A stretch of 64,000 nucleotides of DNA. Origin: Isosphaeraceae bacterium EP7 (GTDB lineage: Bacteria > Planctomycetota > Planctomycetia > Isosphaerales > Isosphaeraceae). Positions 18,516 through 28,025 of the stretch are shown here, in pieces (positions within the stretch are counted from its first letter, which is position 1; the number at the start of each line of letters is the position of its first letter). The position numbers and the translations under genes are program-made. Location of the stretch: assembly GCA_038400315.1 (NCBI GenBank), contig CP151667.1, forward strand, positions 4,785,174 through 4,849,173, read 5' to 3'. The notes under the pieces are model-generated. The model was given only the letters and a program-made list of their open reading frames with translations, was not told the DNA's origin and ran no database searches.

Positions 18516-18629
18516 CGCACACCTTCCTCGGTCGGGGGCAGGGGCCGCCCCGCGTCGACCCTCGCGGTCGTACGGGGGCGGGGGCACCGTCGTCTTCGTG
18601 TCGTCGTCGTCTGCAATCGCGCGGGACGC

Positions 18630-19781
18630 TTAAAGGATACCCGGTTGGGAGATGGTAATCCCCTTAAGGGCCATTTTCAAAGTCTCGGGCGACGGAGCGA
18701 CCTCGAAGGCCGTCGATCGCTCGATCTTCTCGGCGACGCAGAGTTGCCGCAGGCTCTCAGTGAAGTCCATCATTCCCTCGTCCTTGCCGATACGGATGGC
18801 GTCGCCCAGCTTGGTGTCTTCCTCGTTCAAGATCAGCTTGCGCACGGTCGGGTTGGTGCGCATGATCTCGACGGTCGGCACGCGGCCGACACCCTTGGCG
18901 GCCCATTCCTTGGTGGTCGGCAGCAGCTTCTGCGCGATGACCGCCTTCAGGTTGAAGGCCATCGACTGCCGCAGGGCCGAGTGCATGTCGCGGGGGAAGA
19001 GGTCCAGGATGCGGCTGATCGTCGACGGGGCGCTGGAGGCGTGGATGGTGCCGAAGACGAGGTGGCCCGTCTCGGCCGCGTGCATGGCCGCGCTGAAGGT
19101 CTCGCGATCACGCATCTCGCCCACCAGGATGATGTCGGGGTCCTGGCGCACGGCGTGCTTCAGGGCGATGTCCCAGTTGATGACGTCGATGCCGACCTCA
19201 CGCTGGTTGATGATCGACTTATCATCCTTGAATGTGAATTCGATCGGGTCTTCGATCGTGACGATGTGATAGCGCTCGTTCTCGTTGATGAACTGGAGCA
19301 TCGACGCGATGGTGGTGCTCTTGCCCGAGCCGGTGACGCCCGCCAGGATGATGATCCCTTGGTCGTACTTGGTGATCTCGGCCATGATCGGCGGCAGGCC
19401 GAGCCCCTCGAAGTTGGGGATCGACGTATTCACGCGGCGGGCGACCAGGCTGAGCCGGCTGCGCTGCTTGAAGAGATTCACGCGGAACCGGGTCTCGTCC
19501 TTGCCGTCGTAGATGATGTGGGCGAAGTCGACGCCCCCTTCCTCGTCGAGAATGCTCCGCTGGCGCGGGTTGAGCAGCGGGAACATCAGCCGTTCCATAT
19601 CGGCGGCCGACAGCTCGGGCAGCTGCATCTGGCGCAGGACACCCGAGAGGCGCATCGCGGGGGCAAGCCCCACCTTCAGGTGGAGGTCGGACCCCTTGTG
19701 CTTCATCACCATCCGGAAGAGCTTGTTGGCCTCGGGCTCGCTTGCAGGAACTTCGACGATGGATTCGATCGCGGTGGCCAT
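18630..19781 (-). CDS. pilT: Pilus retraction ATPase PilT
   Basis: 383 residues from the ATG at 19781, preceded by GGAGGA; the frame is open to 20009 but the extra part overlaps hisF. Hexameric ATPase that depolymerises type IV pili, driving twitching motility. Visible motifs: Walker A GVTGSGKSTTIASML, Asp box VTIEDPIEF, Walker B PDIILVGEMRDRETFSAA and the His box AETGHLVFGTIHA. Length and motif order match PilT rather than PilB, and it lacks the cysteine cluster. Together with the membrane-anchored ATPase downstream it suggests a type IV pilus or related machine whose other parts are elsewhere. Confidence 0.93.
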   Translation of the reverse strand: MATAIESIVEVPASEPEANKLFRMVMKHKGSDLHLKVGLAPAMRLSGVLRQMQLPELSAADMERLMFPLLNPRQRSILDEEGGVDFAHIIYDGKDETRFRVNLFKQRSRLSLVARRVNTSIPNFEGLGLPPIMAEITKYDQGIIILAGVTGSGKSTTIASMLQFINENERYHIVTIEDPIEFTFKDDKSIINQREVGIDVINWDIALKHAVRQDPDIILVGEMRDRETFSAAMHAAETGHLVFGTIHASSAPSTISRILDLFPRDMHSALRQSMAFNLKAVIAQKLLPTTKEWAAKGVGRVPTVEIMRTNPTVRKLILNEEDTKLGDAIRIGKDEGMMDFTESLRQLCVAEKIERSTAFEVAPSPETLKMALKGITISQPGIL

Positions 19782-19860
19782 GGGCAAGAAGTCCTCCGGC
19801 GAGAGCCTGAAGTGGCGGGAATCGATTCGCGGGACGTGGCTCGTTGGGGCGGGATCCGGA

Positions 19861-20652
19861 TCAATGGAGGCCGGCGTGGGCCTCGACCCTGCGGACGTGC
19901 ACTCCGTGCTCGGACAGATAGTCCTTGACCTCGCCGATTCCGTACTGACGATAGTGGAAGATGCTCGCGGCCAGGGCGGCCGAGGCCCCCCCCTCGTCGA
20001 GCGCCGCACGCAGGTGCTCCGGCGAGCCGGCGCCGCCGGAGGCGACCACGGGGATCTCCACGGCGTCGGCCACGGCGCGAGTCATCGGCAGGTCGTAGCC
20101 GTCCTTCGTGCCGTCGGCGTCCATGCTGGTCAGCACGATCTCGCCGGCGCCCATCCGCTCGACCTCGCGAGCCCAGTCGACCGCCTCGTGCTCTGTGGGG
20201 ATCCGGCCGCCGTTGATGTGCACCATCCAGCGTTCGCGGCCGTCGACCGTCACCCGTTTCGGGTCGATGTTCACCACGATGCATTGCCGGCCAAACCGGC
20301 GGGCCGCGGCGCGGACGAACTCGGGGTCGCGCACGGCCGCCGAGTTGATCGAAACCTTGTCGGCCCCGGCATTGAGCAACGCCCGGATATCGTCCAGGGT
20401 GCGGATTCCGCCGCCGACTGTCAGCGGCATGAAGCAGACGTCGGCCGTGCGAGCCACGACGTCGAGGATGATCCCGCGCCCCTCGTGGCTGGCCGTGATG
20501 TCGAGGAAGACCAGCTCGTCAGCCCCTTCGGCGTCATATCGGGCGGCTACCTCGACGGGATCGCCCGCGTCGCGAAGCTGGACGAAGTTCGTCCCCTTGA
20601 CCACGCGGCCCTTGTTCACGTCGAGGCAGGGGATGATCCGCTTGGCGAGCAT
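19861..20652 (-). CDS. hisF: Imidazole glycerol phosphate synthase cyclase subunit
   Basis: 263 residues; TIM-barrel enzyme that with HisH makes imidazole glycerol phosphate and AICAR in histidine synthesis. The two catalytic Asp segments are present: [14 protein letters not shown] near the N-terminus and [14 protein letters not shown] in the middle. The phosphate-binding loops [11 protein letters not shown] and [12 protein letters not shown] are intact. The ATG at 20652 is chosen because the upstream in-frame start (20706) adds residues not found in HisF. No other his gene is nearby, as is common in planctomycetes. It is 79 bases upstream of pilT on the same strand. Confidence 0.97.
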   Translation of the reverse strand: MLAKRIIPCLDVNKGRVVKGTNFVQLRDAGDPVEVAARYDAEGADELVFLDITASHEGRGIILDVVARTADVCFMPLTVGGGIRTLDDIRALLNAGADKVSINSAAVRDPEFVRAAARRFGRQCIVVNIDPKRVTVDGRERWMVHINGGRIPTEHEAVDWAREVERMGAGEIVLTSMDADGTKDGYDLPMTRAVADAVEIPVVASGGAGSPEHLRAALDEGGASAALAASIFHYRQYGIGEVKDYLSEHGVHVRRVEAHAGLH

Positions 20653-20814
20653 ACGAGTCCGTGGTCTTTTGACATCCGGGGAGCCGAAAGTGGGGCACCC
20701 GCTCACCCGGTATTGTATCTCACGGAATGCATCAATCCTAGCGGCTTGGTCCAGTTCGCTCGGGCCCGGGCATTCCCGGCCCGGTTCCCCCCTCGACGCC
20801 TCCCTCGATCCGGC

Positions 20815-22788
20815 TCAGCGACTCAGGTCCAGCACCTCGACGATCCGCTCGCAGTCGGGCAGCGATGCCAGGAATTGCCTTCCATAGGGCTTCGTCAGCA
20901 CCCTAGGGTCGAGGATCACCACGTTTCCCGTGTCGGTCCTCGTGCGGATCAGGCGGCCGAACCCTTGTTTTAGCTTGATGATCGCCTCGGGAATCTGATG
21001 CTCGGCGAACGGGTTCCCCCCGCGCTTGCGGATCGCCTCCAGCCGTGCCTCCAGCAACGGGCGATCGGGGACGCTGAATGGGAGCCGGACGATGATGACG
21101 TTGGAGAGGGTCTCGCCCGGCAGGTCGACCCCTTGCCAGAAGCTCTCGGCGCCGAAGATCACGCTGCGTACGTCGGCCTTGAATGCCTCGATCATCTTGG
21201 ATCGAGGCATGCCGTCGCATTGGGCCAGCAGCGTCATATCATGCTCGGCGAACCAGGGGGCAAGGTCGCGCGCCGCTCGTTCAAGCATCCTGTGTGACGT
21301 GAACAAGACCAGGGCCCGCCCGTTGCTCCGCCCGACGTAGTGGCGGATCGCGCGGACGGCCGCGTCCTCGAAGGCCGATGGATTTTCCGAGGGATCGGGC
21401 AGGTTCCTCGGGATCGTGATCGTCGCTTGCTTCTTGTAGTCAAACGGGCTGCCGTGCCTTGCCGTGCCGCACTTGGTCATGCCAAGGCGACTCTTGGCGA
21501 ATGTGAAGGAGGGGGGTGAGCTGACGCTCATGGTCGCCGAAGTGAGGATGCACGTCGGGCCGGCATCGAACAGCTCGCGTTTCAAGACCGGCCCTGCTTC
21601 CAGCGGGGCGCTGGCGAGCGTGATCCTCGGGCGTGTGCCCGGCTCGAAGTCGACCCAGTAGACCGTGTCCTTGATCGTCTGGCCGAGCCAGGCAGCCACC
21701 GAGTTGGCCAGGACCTCGCACCGCTCGGAGGATGAGGTCAGCTCGATCCGCTGGTCCTCGGCCTCTGTCTCCTGCGCCGCCCCATCGAGGGCCGTCGAGA
21801 GCTTGCGGAGCTCTTCGGAGAGCACGTCGGGCCAGACAACCGGGGACCTGAGCCGCCCGTTGCCGCTGGCTGCCTTCGACCTCCAGTCGGCGGCTCGCGT
21901 GAAGAGTTCGGAGGTGGCGTGGCGTGTCCTCCGCACCTGATCGATCACCTCGTTGAGCTGCATGTAGGCGAGCAGGCCCTTGCGGCTCCGGTCGTTGTAG
22001 AGCCGGCCCAGGAGGAACTCGATCTGGGTGTTGGCCGCACGCATCCCCAGGTGCTCGCTTGCGACCGACTCAAGCATGTGGGCTTCGTCGACGATCACCA
22101 CGTCATAGTCGGGCAGCAGGCTTGCCCCCTCGCTTCGAAGGGCGAGGTCGCTAATCAGCAAAGCGTGATTGACGATCAGGATATTGGCCGTACGCATCCG
22201 CTGCCTGGCTTTGTAGTAATGGCAGTCGCGGAAGCGCCTGCATTGCTTTCCAAGGCAATTTCCGTGCTCGCTGGCCACGGCATCCCAGACCGCGGGCGAC
22301 GGCTTGAACGAAATGTCGGACCGGCTGCCGTCGGTGGTCGATCCCGCCCAGAGTTTGAGGTCGACCAGCTGGTCGATGTCCTCGGGGCGCTGGAACGTCG
22401 ATCCGGCTCGCGCGGTCGCGGCCTCAAGCCTTCGCAGGCTGATGTAGTTGGACCGCCCTTTGACCAGCACCGCCGAGAACTCGTGCGGCATCACGGCGCG
22501 CAGGAAGGGGATGTCCTTGTCGAGGAGCTGTTCCTGGAGGCTGATGGTGTGGGTCGAGATCACGACCTTCTTGCCCGCCTCGGCCGCGGCCAGGATGGCC
22601 GGCACCAGGTAGGCGAAGCTCTTGCCGACGCCGGTGCCGGCCTCGACCATCAGGTGCTCGCCCGCCTCGATGGCGCGTGCGACGGCCTGGGCCATTTGGA
22701 GCTGCTCGGGCCGGCTCTCATAGCCCGGCAGGCGCCTGGCGATCGAGCCGCCTGGCCCTAGGACGGGTGCCGGATCGAATAACGACAT
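20815..22788 (-). CDS. DinG/XPD-family ATP-dependent helicase
   Basis: 657 residues. Superfamily 2 iron-sulfur DNA helicase, taking part in DNA repair or R-loop removal. Walker A is [17 protein letters not shown], the DEAH box is VIVDEAHML, and between them four cysteines lie in the iron-sulfur position ([17 protein letters not shown] plus one further upstream or downstream). Late motifs include [15 protein letters not shown] and [12 protein letters not shown]. The start at 22788 has AGAGGG upstream. The helicase-exonuclease fusion found in Gram-positive DinG is absent. It is separated from hisF by about 160 bases. Confidence 0.93.
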   Translation of the reverse strand: MSLFDPAPVLGPGGSIARRLPGYESRPEQLQMAQAVARAIEAGEHLMVEAGTGVGKSFAYLVPAILAAAEAGKKVVISTHTISLQEQLLDKDIPFLRAVMPHEFSAVLVKGRSNYISLRRLEAATARAGSTFQRPEDIDQLVDLKLWAGSTTDGSRSDISFKPSPAVWDAVASEHGNCLGKQCRRFRDCHYYKARQRMRTANILIVNHALLISDLALRSEGASLLPDYDVVIVDEAHMLESVASEHLGMRAANTQIEFLLGRLYNDRSRKGLLAYMQLNEVIDQVRRTRHATSELFTRAADWRSKAASGNGRLRSPVVWPDVLSEELRKLSTALDGAAQETEAEDQRIELTSSSERCEVLANSVAAWLGQTIKDTVYWVDFEPGTRPRITLASAPLEAGPVLKRELFDAGPTCILTSATMSVSSPPSFTFAKSRLGMTKCGTARHGSPFDYKKQATITIPRNLPDPSENPSAFEDAAVRAIRHYVGRSNGRALVLFTSHRMLERAARDLAPWFAEHDMTLLAQCDGMPRSKMIEAFKADVRSVIFGAESFWQGVDLPGETLSNVIIVRLPFSVPDRPLLEARLEAIRKRGGNPFAEHQIPEAIIKLKQGFGRLIRTRTDTGNVVILDPRVLTKPYGRQFLASLPDCERIVEVLDLSR

Positions 22789-22845
22789 CCCTGTTTCCCT
22801 CTGTGCGACCCGATCCCGCGTGCCGCCGGCGGAGATGTCCGTCGG

Positions 22846-23880
22846 TCAGGTGCCGACGCGCCCATCGATCGGGCTCGACGCGGTCGCGTACAGCTTCCGT
22901 GCAATCCGCCCTGCGCCGCTGGCAAGGCGGCCCGCCTCGACGGCCAGCCGCATGGCGACGGCCATCCGCGCCGGGTCAGCGGCCCCGGCGATCCCCGTGT
23001 TCAATAGCACGCCGTCGCACCCCAGCTCCATGGCGAACGCGACGTCGCTTGCAGTCCCCACCCCGGCATCGATGATCACCGGGTAGGTGGGATCGTCCCC
23101 CTTCAGGTCTTCCAAGATGATCCGGATGTTGTTGGGGTTGAGCACCCCCTGACCGCTGCCAATCGGGCTTCCGGCCGGCATCACGCTGGCGGCGCCGGCG
23201 GCCTTGAGGCGGCGGGCCATCACGGGATCGTCGCTGGTGTAGCAGAGCACCTGGAAGCCTTCGGCCACGAGAACTTCGGTCGCCTCCAGGGTCGCCAGGG
23301 GGTCGGGCAGGAGGGTCCTGGTGTCGGCCAGGACTTCGAGCTTGACCCAGTCGGCCCCGGGGTTTCCCAGGTTCGTCAGCAGTTCACGGCCCAGCCTTGC
23401 GGTACGCAGGGCGTCCTCGGCGTTGAAGCAGCCGGCCGTGTTGGGCAGGATCGTGTACCGTTTGGGATCGAGGAACTCGAGCAGGCTCCGCCCTTCGCGG
23501 TCGAAGAGGCGTTCGCGCCTCACGGCAACCGTGACCACCTCGCAGCCGCTGAGCGCTAGGCAGTCGCGCATCAGCTCCAGGGTGGCGTACTTGCCAGTCC
23601 CGACCAGAAGACGGCTGCGGAATGAGTGCGTGCCGATCACCAGGGGGGGGGCCTCGGGCAGCCCGCCCAGCTCGTCTCCCGATCCGCCACCAACCAGGGT
23701 GACGATCTCGACGACATCCCCGCCGGTCAGGGCGACCTCGGCATGGCGTGCCCTGGGGACGATGTCGCGGTTTCGCTCCACGGCCACTTGCTCGGGCTTC
23801 ACGCCCAGCGACCGGACGAGATCGGCGACGCTCGATGGATCCGGGACTTCACGCCGCTGGCCATTCAGGGTGATGATCAC
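22846..23880 (-). CDS. thiG: ThiS-ThiG fusion: sulfur carrier plus thiazole synthase
   Basis: 344 residues from a GTG at 23880. Residues 1 to about 65 form a ThiS beta-grasp domain ([20 protein letters not shown] ... [12 protein letters not shown]) and residues about 80-340 a ThiG barrel ([19 protein letters not shown]; Schiff-base Lys in [10 protein letters not shown]; phosphate loops [13 protein letters not shown] and [11 protein letters not shown]). ThiG makes the thiazole phosphate of thiamine from deoxyxylulose phosphate, dehydroglycine and sulfur carried as a ThiS C-terminal thiocarboxylate. Here the ThiS Gly-Gly is followed by SGDELGG and ThiG, so the tail is not free unless the chain is cut. 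Starts before 23880 add only Arg/Gly-rich sequence. Confidence 0.92.
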   Translation of the reverse strand: MIITLNGQRREVPDPSSVADLVRSLGVKPEQVAVERNRDIVPRARHAEVALTGGDVVEIVTLVGGGSGDELGGLPEAPPLVIGTHSFRSRLLVGTGKYATLELMRDCLALSGCEVVTVAVRRERLFDREGRSLLEFLDPKRYTILPNTAGCFNAEDALRTARLGRELLTNLGNPGADWVKLEVLADTRTLLPDPLATLEATEVLVAEGFQVLCYTSDDPVMARRLKAAGAASVMPAGSPIGSGQGVLNPNNIRIILEDLKGDDPTYPVIIDAGVGTASDVAFAMELGCDGVLLNTGIAGAADPARMAVAMRLAVEAGRLASGAGRIARKLYATASSPIDGRVGT

Positions 23881-24007
23881 TGTTCGCCCGTCTACCCGCC
23901 CGGACCGCCGCCCGCCGGCTCCGGCCCGACCTCGGGCCCGCCTCGTGCGTCGCGTTCGCCAGTCGCCATGGTAAATATGCGCCCACCATGCGGTCAAGCG
24001 GCCCCGT

Positions 24008-25357
24008 TCACGAACCGTCAGTCGCGGCCGCCCTAAGTCGCTGCCGCTCGAGAACCTCGAGGTTGCAGGCCAGGCCGCTGTAGAAGATGTAAATGATGCC
24101 GAGCTCCCAGGTCAGGAAGACGCTCAGCCAGGTGACAGTCCCGACGATACTTGCCGCGAATAGCCCGGAGGCCAGCGGCGCGTACGGGCCCACCTTCGCC
24201 CAGGCGATCTTGCCGTACCGGTAGATCATGCACACCGTGATGAGGTGGAACGAGAAGAGGAAAAAATATCCCGATTGCAGGGTGCTGAGGATGTAATGGC
24301 TGTCGATCGACCTGGAGAAGACCCCGGCCACGTTGTACCTCGACATGTAACCCTGAAGGTCCGGGCCGAGCCCGGTCATGCCCGCGTCCCTGAGCGCGAC
24401 GGCAAAGACCTTGTACTGCAGGATCCGATGCCGGGCGCTGTTGTACATGTACGGCTCGCCCTCGATGAAGATCATCGAGTTGCCGGTCTCATCCTCGCCC
24501 CCCATCGATGCGATCACGGAGATCGCCATTTCCTCGCCGAGGACCAAGCCCGCCGCGGCGACCGCCAAAGCCAGGCCCATCAGGAAGCGATGGCGAGAGC
24601 GTGTGAAGGCGATCAGGTAGAGGGACTCGAAGAACCCCAGGATCGCGCCTCGGGTCAGGGTGGTCACGATCGCCAGCAGGTTCATCCCCGGATAGAACCA
24701 CTTGCCGATTCTCGACCTCGATGTCTTCCGGGATGCCACGAGGCACCAGGGGAGCATCATGACCATCACCTGCCCCATCGTGATCGGGTGGCCGAAGAAA
24801 TTGTGGGCCCTCGACATTCCGAACCGCCCGCCCTCTGTGAGATACCAGACGCCGAGAAGCTTGGTCGACAGGCTGACGTGGGTCACCGCTTCGAAGAGGC
24901 CGATCAGGGCATTCACCACGCAGAGCCCGCCGACGATTCGACTGACCTTGGGGATGTCATCGGCCGACACCAGGAAGATCCGGCCCATGACGTAAGGCAG
25001 GAGCCACTGGCAGAACGCGGATGGGATGGACATCGGCGTCTGCTCGTTGTGGGAGAACTGCGACGCCAGGATCGCGATCGGGGCCAGGACCGCGGCGACG
25101 TCGCTGATCATGAACCGATAGCGGGGCAGCGGCACCGGGCTGACGAGATAGCTGATCAGGCAACTGAGCCCGGCGACCATCGGGAAATTGATGACGAACC
25201 CGCCGGTCGGCACGAATCGCAGGGCGCCCGGCAGGATCAACAGCGACATGAGCCAGACGACCCACATCCCCTCCCGCCATCGCCGCTGGAGTGCATACCA
25301 GAGATTGAGGAGGATGATCCCCGCGGAGAACGCGAAGAAGCAAATCGTGTAGAGCAT
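24008..25357 (-). CDS. O-antigen polymerase/ligase-like membrane protein
   Basis: 449 residues with ten or more hydrophobic segments spread over the whole length and a larger extracytoplasmic loop before the last four. A loop with [16 protein letters not shown] contains the conserved His often seen in the Wzy/WaaL (O-antigen ligase) superfamily, and arginines in [19 protein letters not shown] fit the periplasmic loop. Such proteins polymerise or ligate polyprenyl-linked glycans. There are no glycan biosynthesis neighbours. The ATG at 25357 lacks a strong ribosome site. Confidence 0.75.
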   Translation of the reverse strand: MLYTICFFAFSAGIILLNLWYALQRRWREGMWVVWLMSLLILPGALRFVPTGGFVINFPMVAGLSCLISYLVSPVPLPRYRFMISDVAAVLAPIAILASQFSHNEQTPMSIPSAFCQWLLPYVMGRIFLVSADDIPKVSRIVGGLCVVNALIGLFEAVTHVSLSTKLLGVWYLTEGGRFGMSRAHNFFGHPITMGQVMVMMLPWCLVASRKTSRSRIGKWFYPGMNLLAIVTTLTRGAILGFFESLYLIAFTRSRHRFLMGLALAVAAAGLVLGEEMAISVIASMGGEDETGNSMIFIEGEPYMYNSARHRILQYKVFAVALRDAGMTGLGPDLQGYMSRYNVAGVFSRSIDSHYILSTLQSGYFFLFSFHLITVCMIYRYGKIAWAKVGPYAPLASGLFAASIVGTVTWLSVFLTWELGIIYIFYSGLACNLEVLERQRLRAAATDGS

Positions 25358-25660
25358 CGTGGTCGATTTGACTCGGCTCGGCGGTGCGGGGAATTGGTGA
25401 CCGATTCTAATCGAACTCGACGCCGGTGCGGGCCAGGTTCACGGGATAGGTAAAGCTCTCGACGCGAGCGGTGGCCTCGGCTCCCGGTGGCTCCGGGCGG
25501 ATGCGACGGCTAGGTCTTCGCCCTTCGAAGCGCGTCCCGGGTCAATCCAACATAGACGCGCCGTCGATCCCGCACTATCGTTTTCGAAGAAACACCCCGC
25601 CCCGACCGTGGCGGGCGGGCGACCTCCCTCGTCCCCAACGCCGTTCCGAAGGAGGAACTG

Positions 25661-25840
25661 ATGTCCGGACCGATCATCCGCAAGTACGGATTCCCCAACT
25701 TCGAAGAGATCTTCGGCAAGAGGGAGATGAAGCACGGCGTCGACCCCGCCGAGGCTTCCAAGCCCCAATCAACCAAGGATGAGCCTTCCAAGCCGGTGCC
25801 GACCGTGGGAGAAGACGCCGGCGTGAAGAAGCCGAATTGA
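25661..25840 (+). CDS. Small hypothetical protein, 59 residues
   Basis: An ATG at 25661 with a near-perfect AAGGAGG five bases upstream opens a 59-codon frame ending at 25840. The product has a conserved-looking N-terminal half (MSGPIIRKYGFPNFEEIFGK, then REMKHG) and a Pro/Lys/Ser/Asp-rich flexible tail. No membrane segment, signal or cysteine. It ends nine bases from the convergent sigma-like gene. I believe similar short proteins occur in other planctomycetes, but I cannot confirm this. Function unknown. Confidence 0.75.
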   Translation: MSGPIIRKYGFPNFEEIFGKREMKHGVDPAEASKPQSTKDEPSKPVPTVGEDAGVKKPN

Positions 25841-25849
25841 GGGCCCCGC

Positions 25850-26629
25850 TCAGCCGTTTAGGTCCGCCGACAGGGCATCGCGGAGCTTCTGGAAGGCCCT
25901 CGTCTTCTCGTTGCTGACCGTCTTGGGCGCGACGCCCCAGCGGGATGCGATCTCGGCGGGGGTCTCGCCTCGCATTGTGGAATCGATCAGGTCCGCTTCG
26001 CGGGTCGTCAGCGTCTTCGATACCGCCTGCCGGATCGTCGAGGACCAGTCATCCGGGTCGGGAGAAGGAGCGACGGCCACCATCGAAGATTCGACCAGGT
26101 CGAGCGGCTGGTAGGAGCGTTCTCGCTGGGCCCGCTTCTTGACCGTGTCGATGGCGCGGAAGAAGTCGGGCCCCTCGACCGTCTCGCGACTCAGGACGTC
26201 GCGAATGCCCGAATGGCCGATCTCACCCAGGAGGTCATCAAATCGGTCCCGTCCCAGGGTCTGAAGCAGGGTGACGTAAACGGCCTGGGTGCTGTCCTCA
26301 TGCTTCTGGGGAGCGATTCCGGCGCGGGACCACGCCCGGGTCAGATAGCGGTCGAGTTGGCCGAGCCCCTTGATGACGTCGGCGGATTGGTCGAGGGCAG
26401 TCGTCTTGCCCAGGAGGTCCGAGAGACGAGTCTGGCCGAGCGCCGCGTCCCAGGCGGATGTATCGCCTGCGAGCGATGAGCCGTAGGCCGCGTTCGGCTC
26501 GACCGTCGATCGCTCGGCGGCCAGGTCGGCCAGGAGATTCGAAGCCGCGTCGAGCAGACGCACGGCCTCGAGCGTCTCGACCGTCGGCCGATAGCTGCGT
26601 CGTCGCTTTTGAGGTCCGCGATCGGTCAC
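25850..26629 (-). CDS. Sigma-70-family-like protein with a planctomycete N-terminal motif
   Basis: 259 residues from a GTG at 26629 with GGGAG nine bases upstream; an upstream ATG exists at 26716. The C-terminal part has a sigma region 4 helix-turn-helix (LTTREADLIDSTMRGE, then AEIASRWGVAPKTVSNEKTR), and the middle (LDRYLTRAWSRAGIAPQKHE, then DSTQAVYVTLLQTLG) resembles region 2 of planctomycete ECF sigma factors. Residues 9-30 read KRRRSYRPTVETLEAVRLLDA, close to the R-P-x-LE-x-R-LL motif found at the start of planctomycete exported proteins. It is either an ECF-type sigma factor or a regulator with a borrowed N-terminus. Convergent with the 59-residue gene. Confidence 0.7.
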   Translation of the reverse strand: MTDRGPQKRRRSYRPTVETLEAVRLLDAASNLLADLAAERSTVEPNAAYGSSLAGDTSAWDAALGQTRLSDLLGKTTALDQSADVIKGLGQLDRYLTRAWSRAGIAPQKHEDSTQAVYVTLLQTLGRDRFDDLLGEIGHSGIRDVLSRETVEGPDFFRAIDTVKKRAQRERSYQPLDLVESSMVAVAPSPDPDDWSSTIRQAVSKTLTTREADLIDSTMRGETPAEIASRWGVAPKTVSNEKTRAFQKLRDALSADLNG

Positions 26630-26824
26630 CGCTCGCCACTCCCTGCGTGTGGAAATGCCCCGACTCCGCCGAGATGCGGCGAGAGTATCGGAACGCCCGA
26701 CTTCCATCGAGTCCAATTCTCTAGACTACGATATCATGCACGCAATTGTTCGGCAAGCACGGATGTTGCCTCGAGGTGTGCTGACTCCTTGAATGTAGTT
26801 CATCTCCTATGTGCTTGAGAACAC

Positions 26825-27922
26825 TTATTGCAACATTCCTCGCCCGGCGATCGGCCAGGATGCCTCGACCCGGCCCCGTCGATGGGCCAAAACACGGTCG
26901 TGGAGCACGAAAGTCAGGTCGCTATAACCGGGAATTAATTCCAAGAATTCTCCGATTCGTGGGTCGGCTCCTTCCGGCAAATCGACGGTCGCGTGCTCGG
27001 CCGAGAGCCCGACCACCCGATAATCGGGGTGTCCCTTCACGGTGGGCGGGGTCCGGTGCTCGCTCATCGACTTCAGTCCGGCGTCGAGGATGGCCCGGCC
27101 AGGCCGAGGCCGACTGACCACCGTCGTCAGGACGGTCAGGGCAGGGGAGTGCTCGACGACCTGGCAGACCTTCGAATAGTAATTGCAATAGAAGATGCCG
27201 CCCCCTGCCTGCAATTCGGTGGTCCCGGGCAGATCGGCGGTGACCTGGTACGAGCCGGTCCCGCCGGCGGAGACGATCCGGGTGGGCAAGCCTGCCGCGT
27301 TGACGGCCTCCCTGGCAAGATTCAAGCGGCCGATCGCCGCTACGATCGCCGCTTGCTTCTCAACGACGTCGGGCATGGGGACGGTATGGCCCTCGTATCC
27401 CATCACTCCATCGAACCGAAGGCCTGGTGCGTCGGCAACTTGCCTTGCAAGCTTTACGGCGGCCTCAGGCGACGTGACCCCCGTCCTTCCCATCCCCAGG
27501 TCCACATCGACGAGCAGGCCGACCGTTGTGCCGGCCTCGATCGCCGCCCGGGAGATCGGCCCGACTTGGTCGATGTGGTCGACCGTCGCCTTCACGTCGG
27601 CAATCCGCTGGAGCGCCGCCAGGCGGCGGACCTTGCTCTGGCCGACGACGAGGTGGGCGATGAGGATGTCATCGATTCCTCCCTGGGCCATGACCTCGGC
27701 CTCGGAGATCTTGGCCACCGTCACGCCGATCGCCCCGAAGCATTTCAGCCTGTGGGCAATCACCGGCGACTTGAACGCCTTGGAGTGCGGCCGCCACTGG
27801 ATCCCACGCTCCGCGAGGTGCCCGGCCATCTTCGCCGCGTTGTGTTCGAAAGCGTCGAGGTCGAGGAGGAGGGCAGGGGAGTCGAGCTGATCCAGGGTGA
27901 GGCCGACTGGGCTGAGCAGCAT
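26825..27922 (-). CDS. D-threonine aldolase-like PLP enzyme (alanine racemase-type fold)
   Basis: 365 residues, fold-type III PLP enzyme. The PLP lysine lies in WRPHSKAFKSPVIAH near residue 48, and the barrel continues with the segment VDVDLGMGRTG and the phosphate-contact glycines of VSAGGTGSY. The C-terminal domain contains a His/Asp metal-site-like stretch (VVGLSAEHATVDLPEG) and VLHDRVLAHRRGRV, as in D-threonine aldolase and D-serine dehydratase proteins. Such enzymes cleave or dehydrate D-3-hydroxyamino acids. Substrate cannot be decided. It is a single gene, separated from its neighbours by about 100-200 bases. Confidence 0.87.
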   Translation of the reverse strand: MLLSPVGLTLDQLDSPALLLDLDAFEHNAAKMAGHLAERGIQWRPHSKAFKSPVIAHRLKCFGAIGVTVAKISEAEVMAQGGIDDILIAHLVVGQSKVRRLAALQRIADVKATVDHIDQVGPISRAAIEAGTTVGLLVDVDLGMGRTGVTSPEAAVKLARQVADAPGLRFDGVMGYEGHTVPMPDVVEKQAAIVAAIGRLNLAREAVNAAGLPTRIVSAGGTGSYQVTADLPGTTELQAGGGIFYCNYYSKVCQVVEHSPALTVLTTVVSRPRPGRAILDAGLKSMSEHRTPPTVKGHPDYRVVGLSAEHATVDLPEGADPRIGEFLELIPGYSDLTFVLHDRVLAHRRGRVEASWPIAGRGMLQ

Positions 27923-28025
27923 CGTTCGAAGCTCTCCGGAATCGAGGCATGCGGAAGGTGAGATGCACCAGTGAGTGATCGCTGGGCGTCGTTTAAAAAC
28001 GGTTATTCACTCAGGAATCCGAGGA

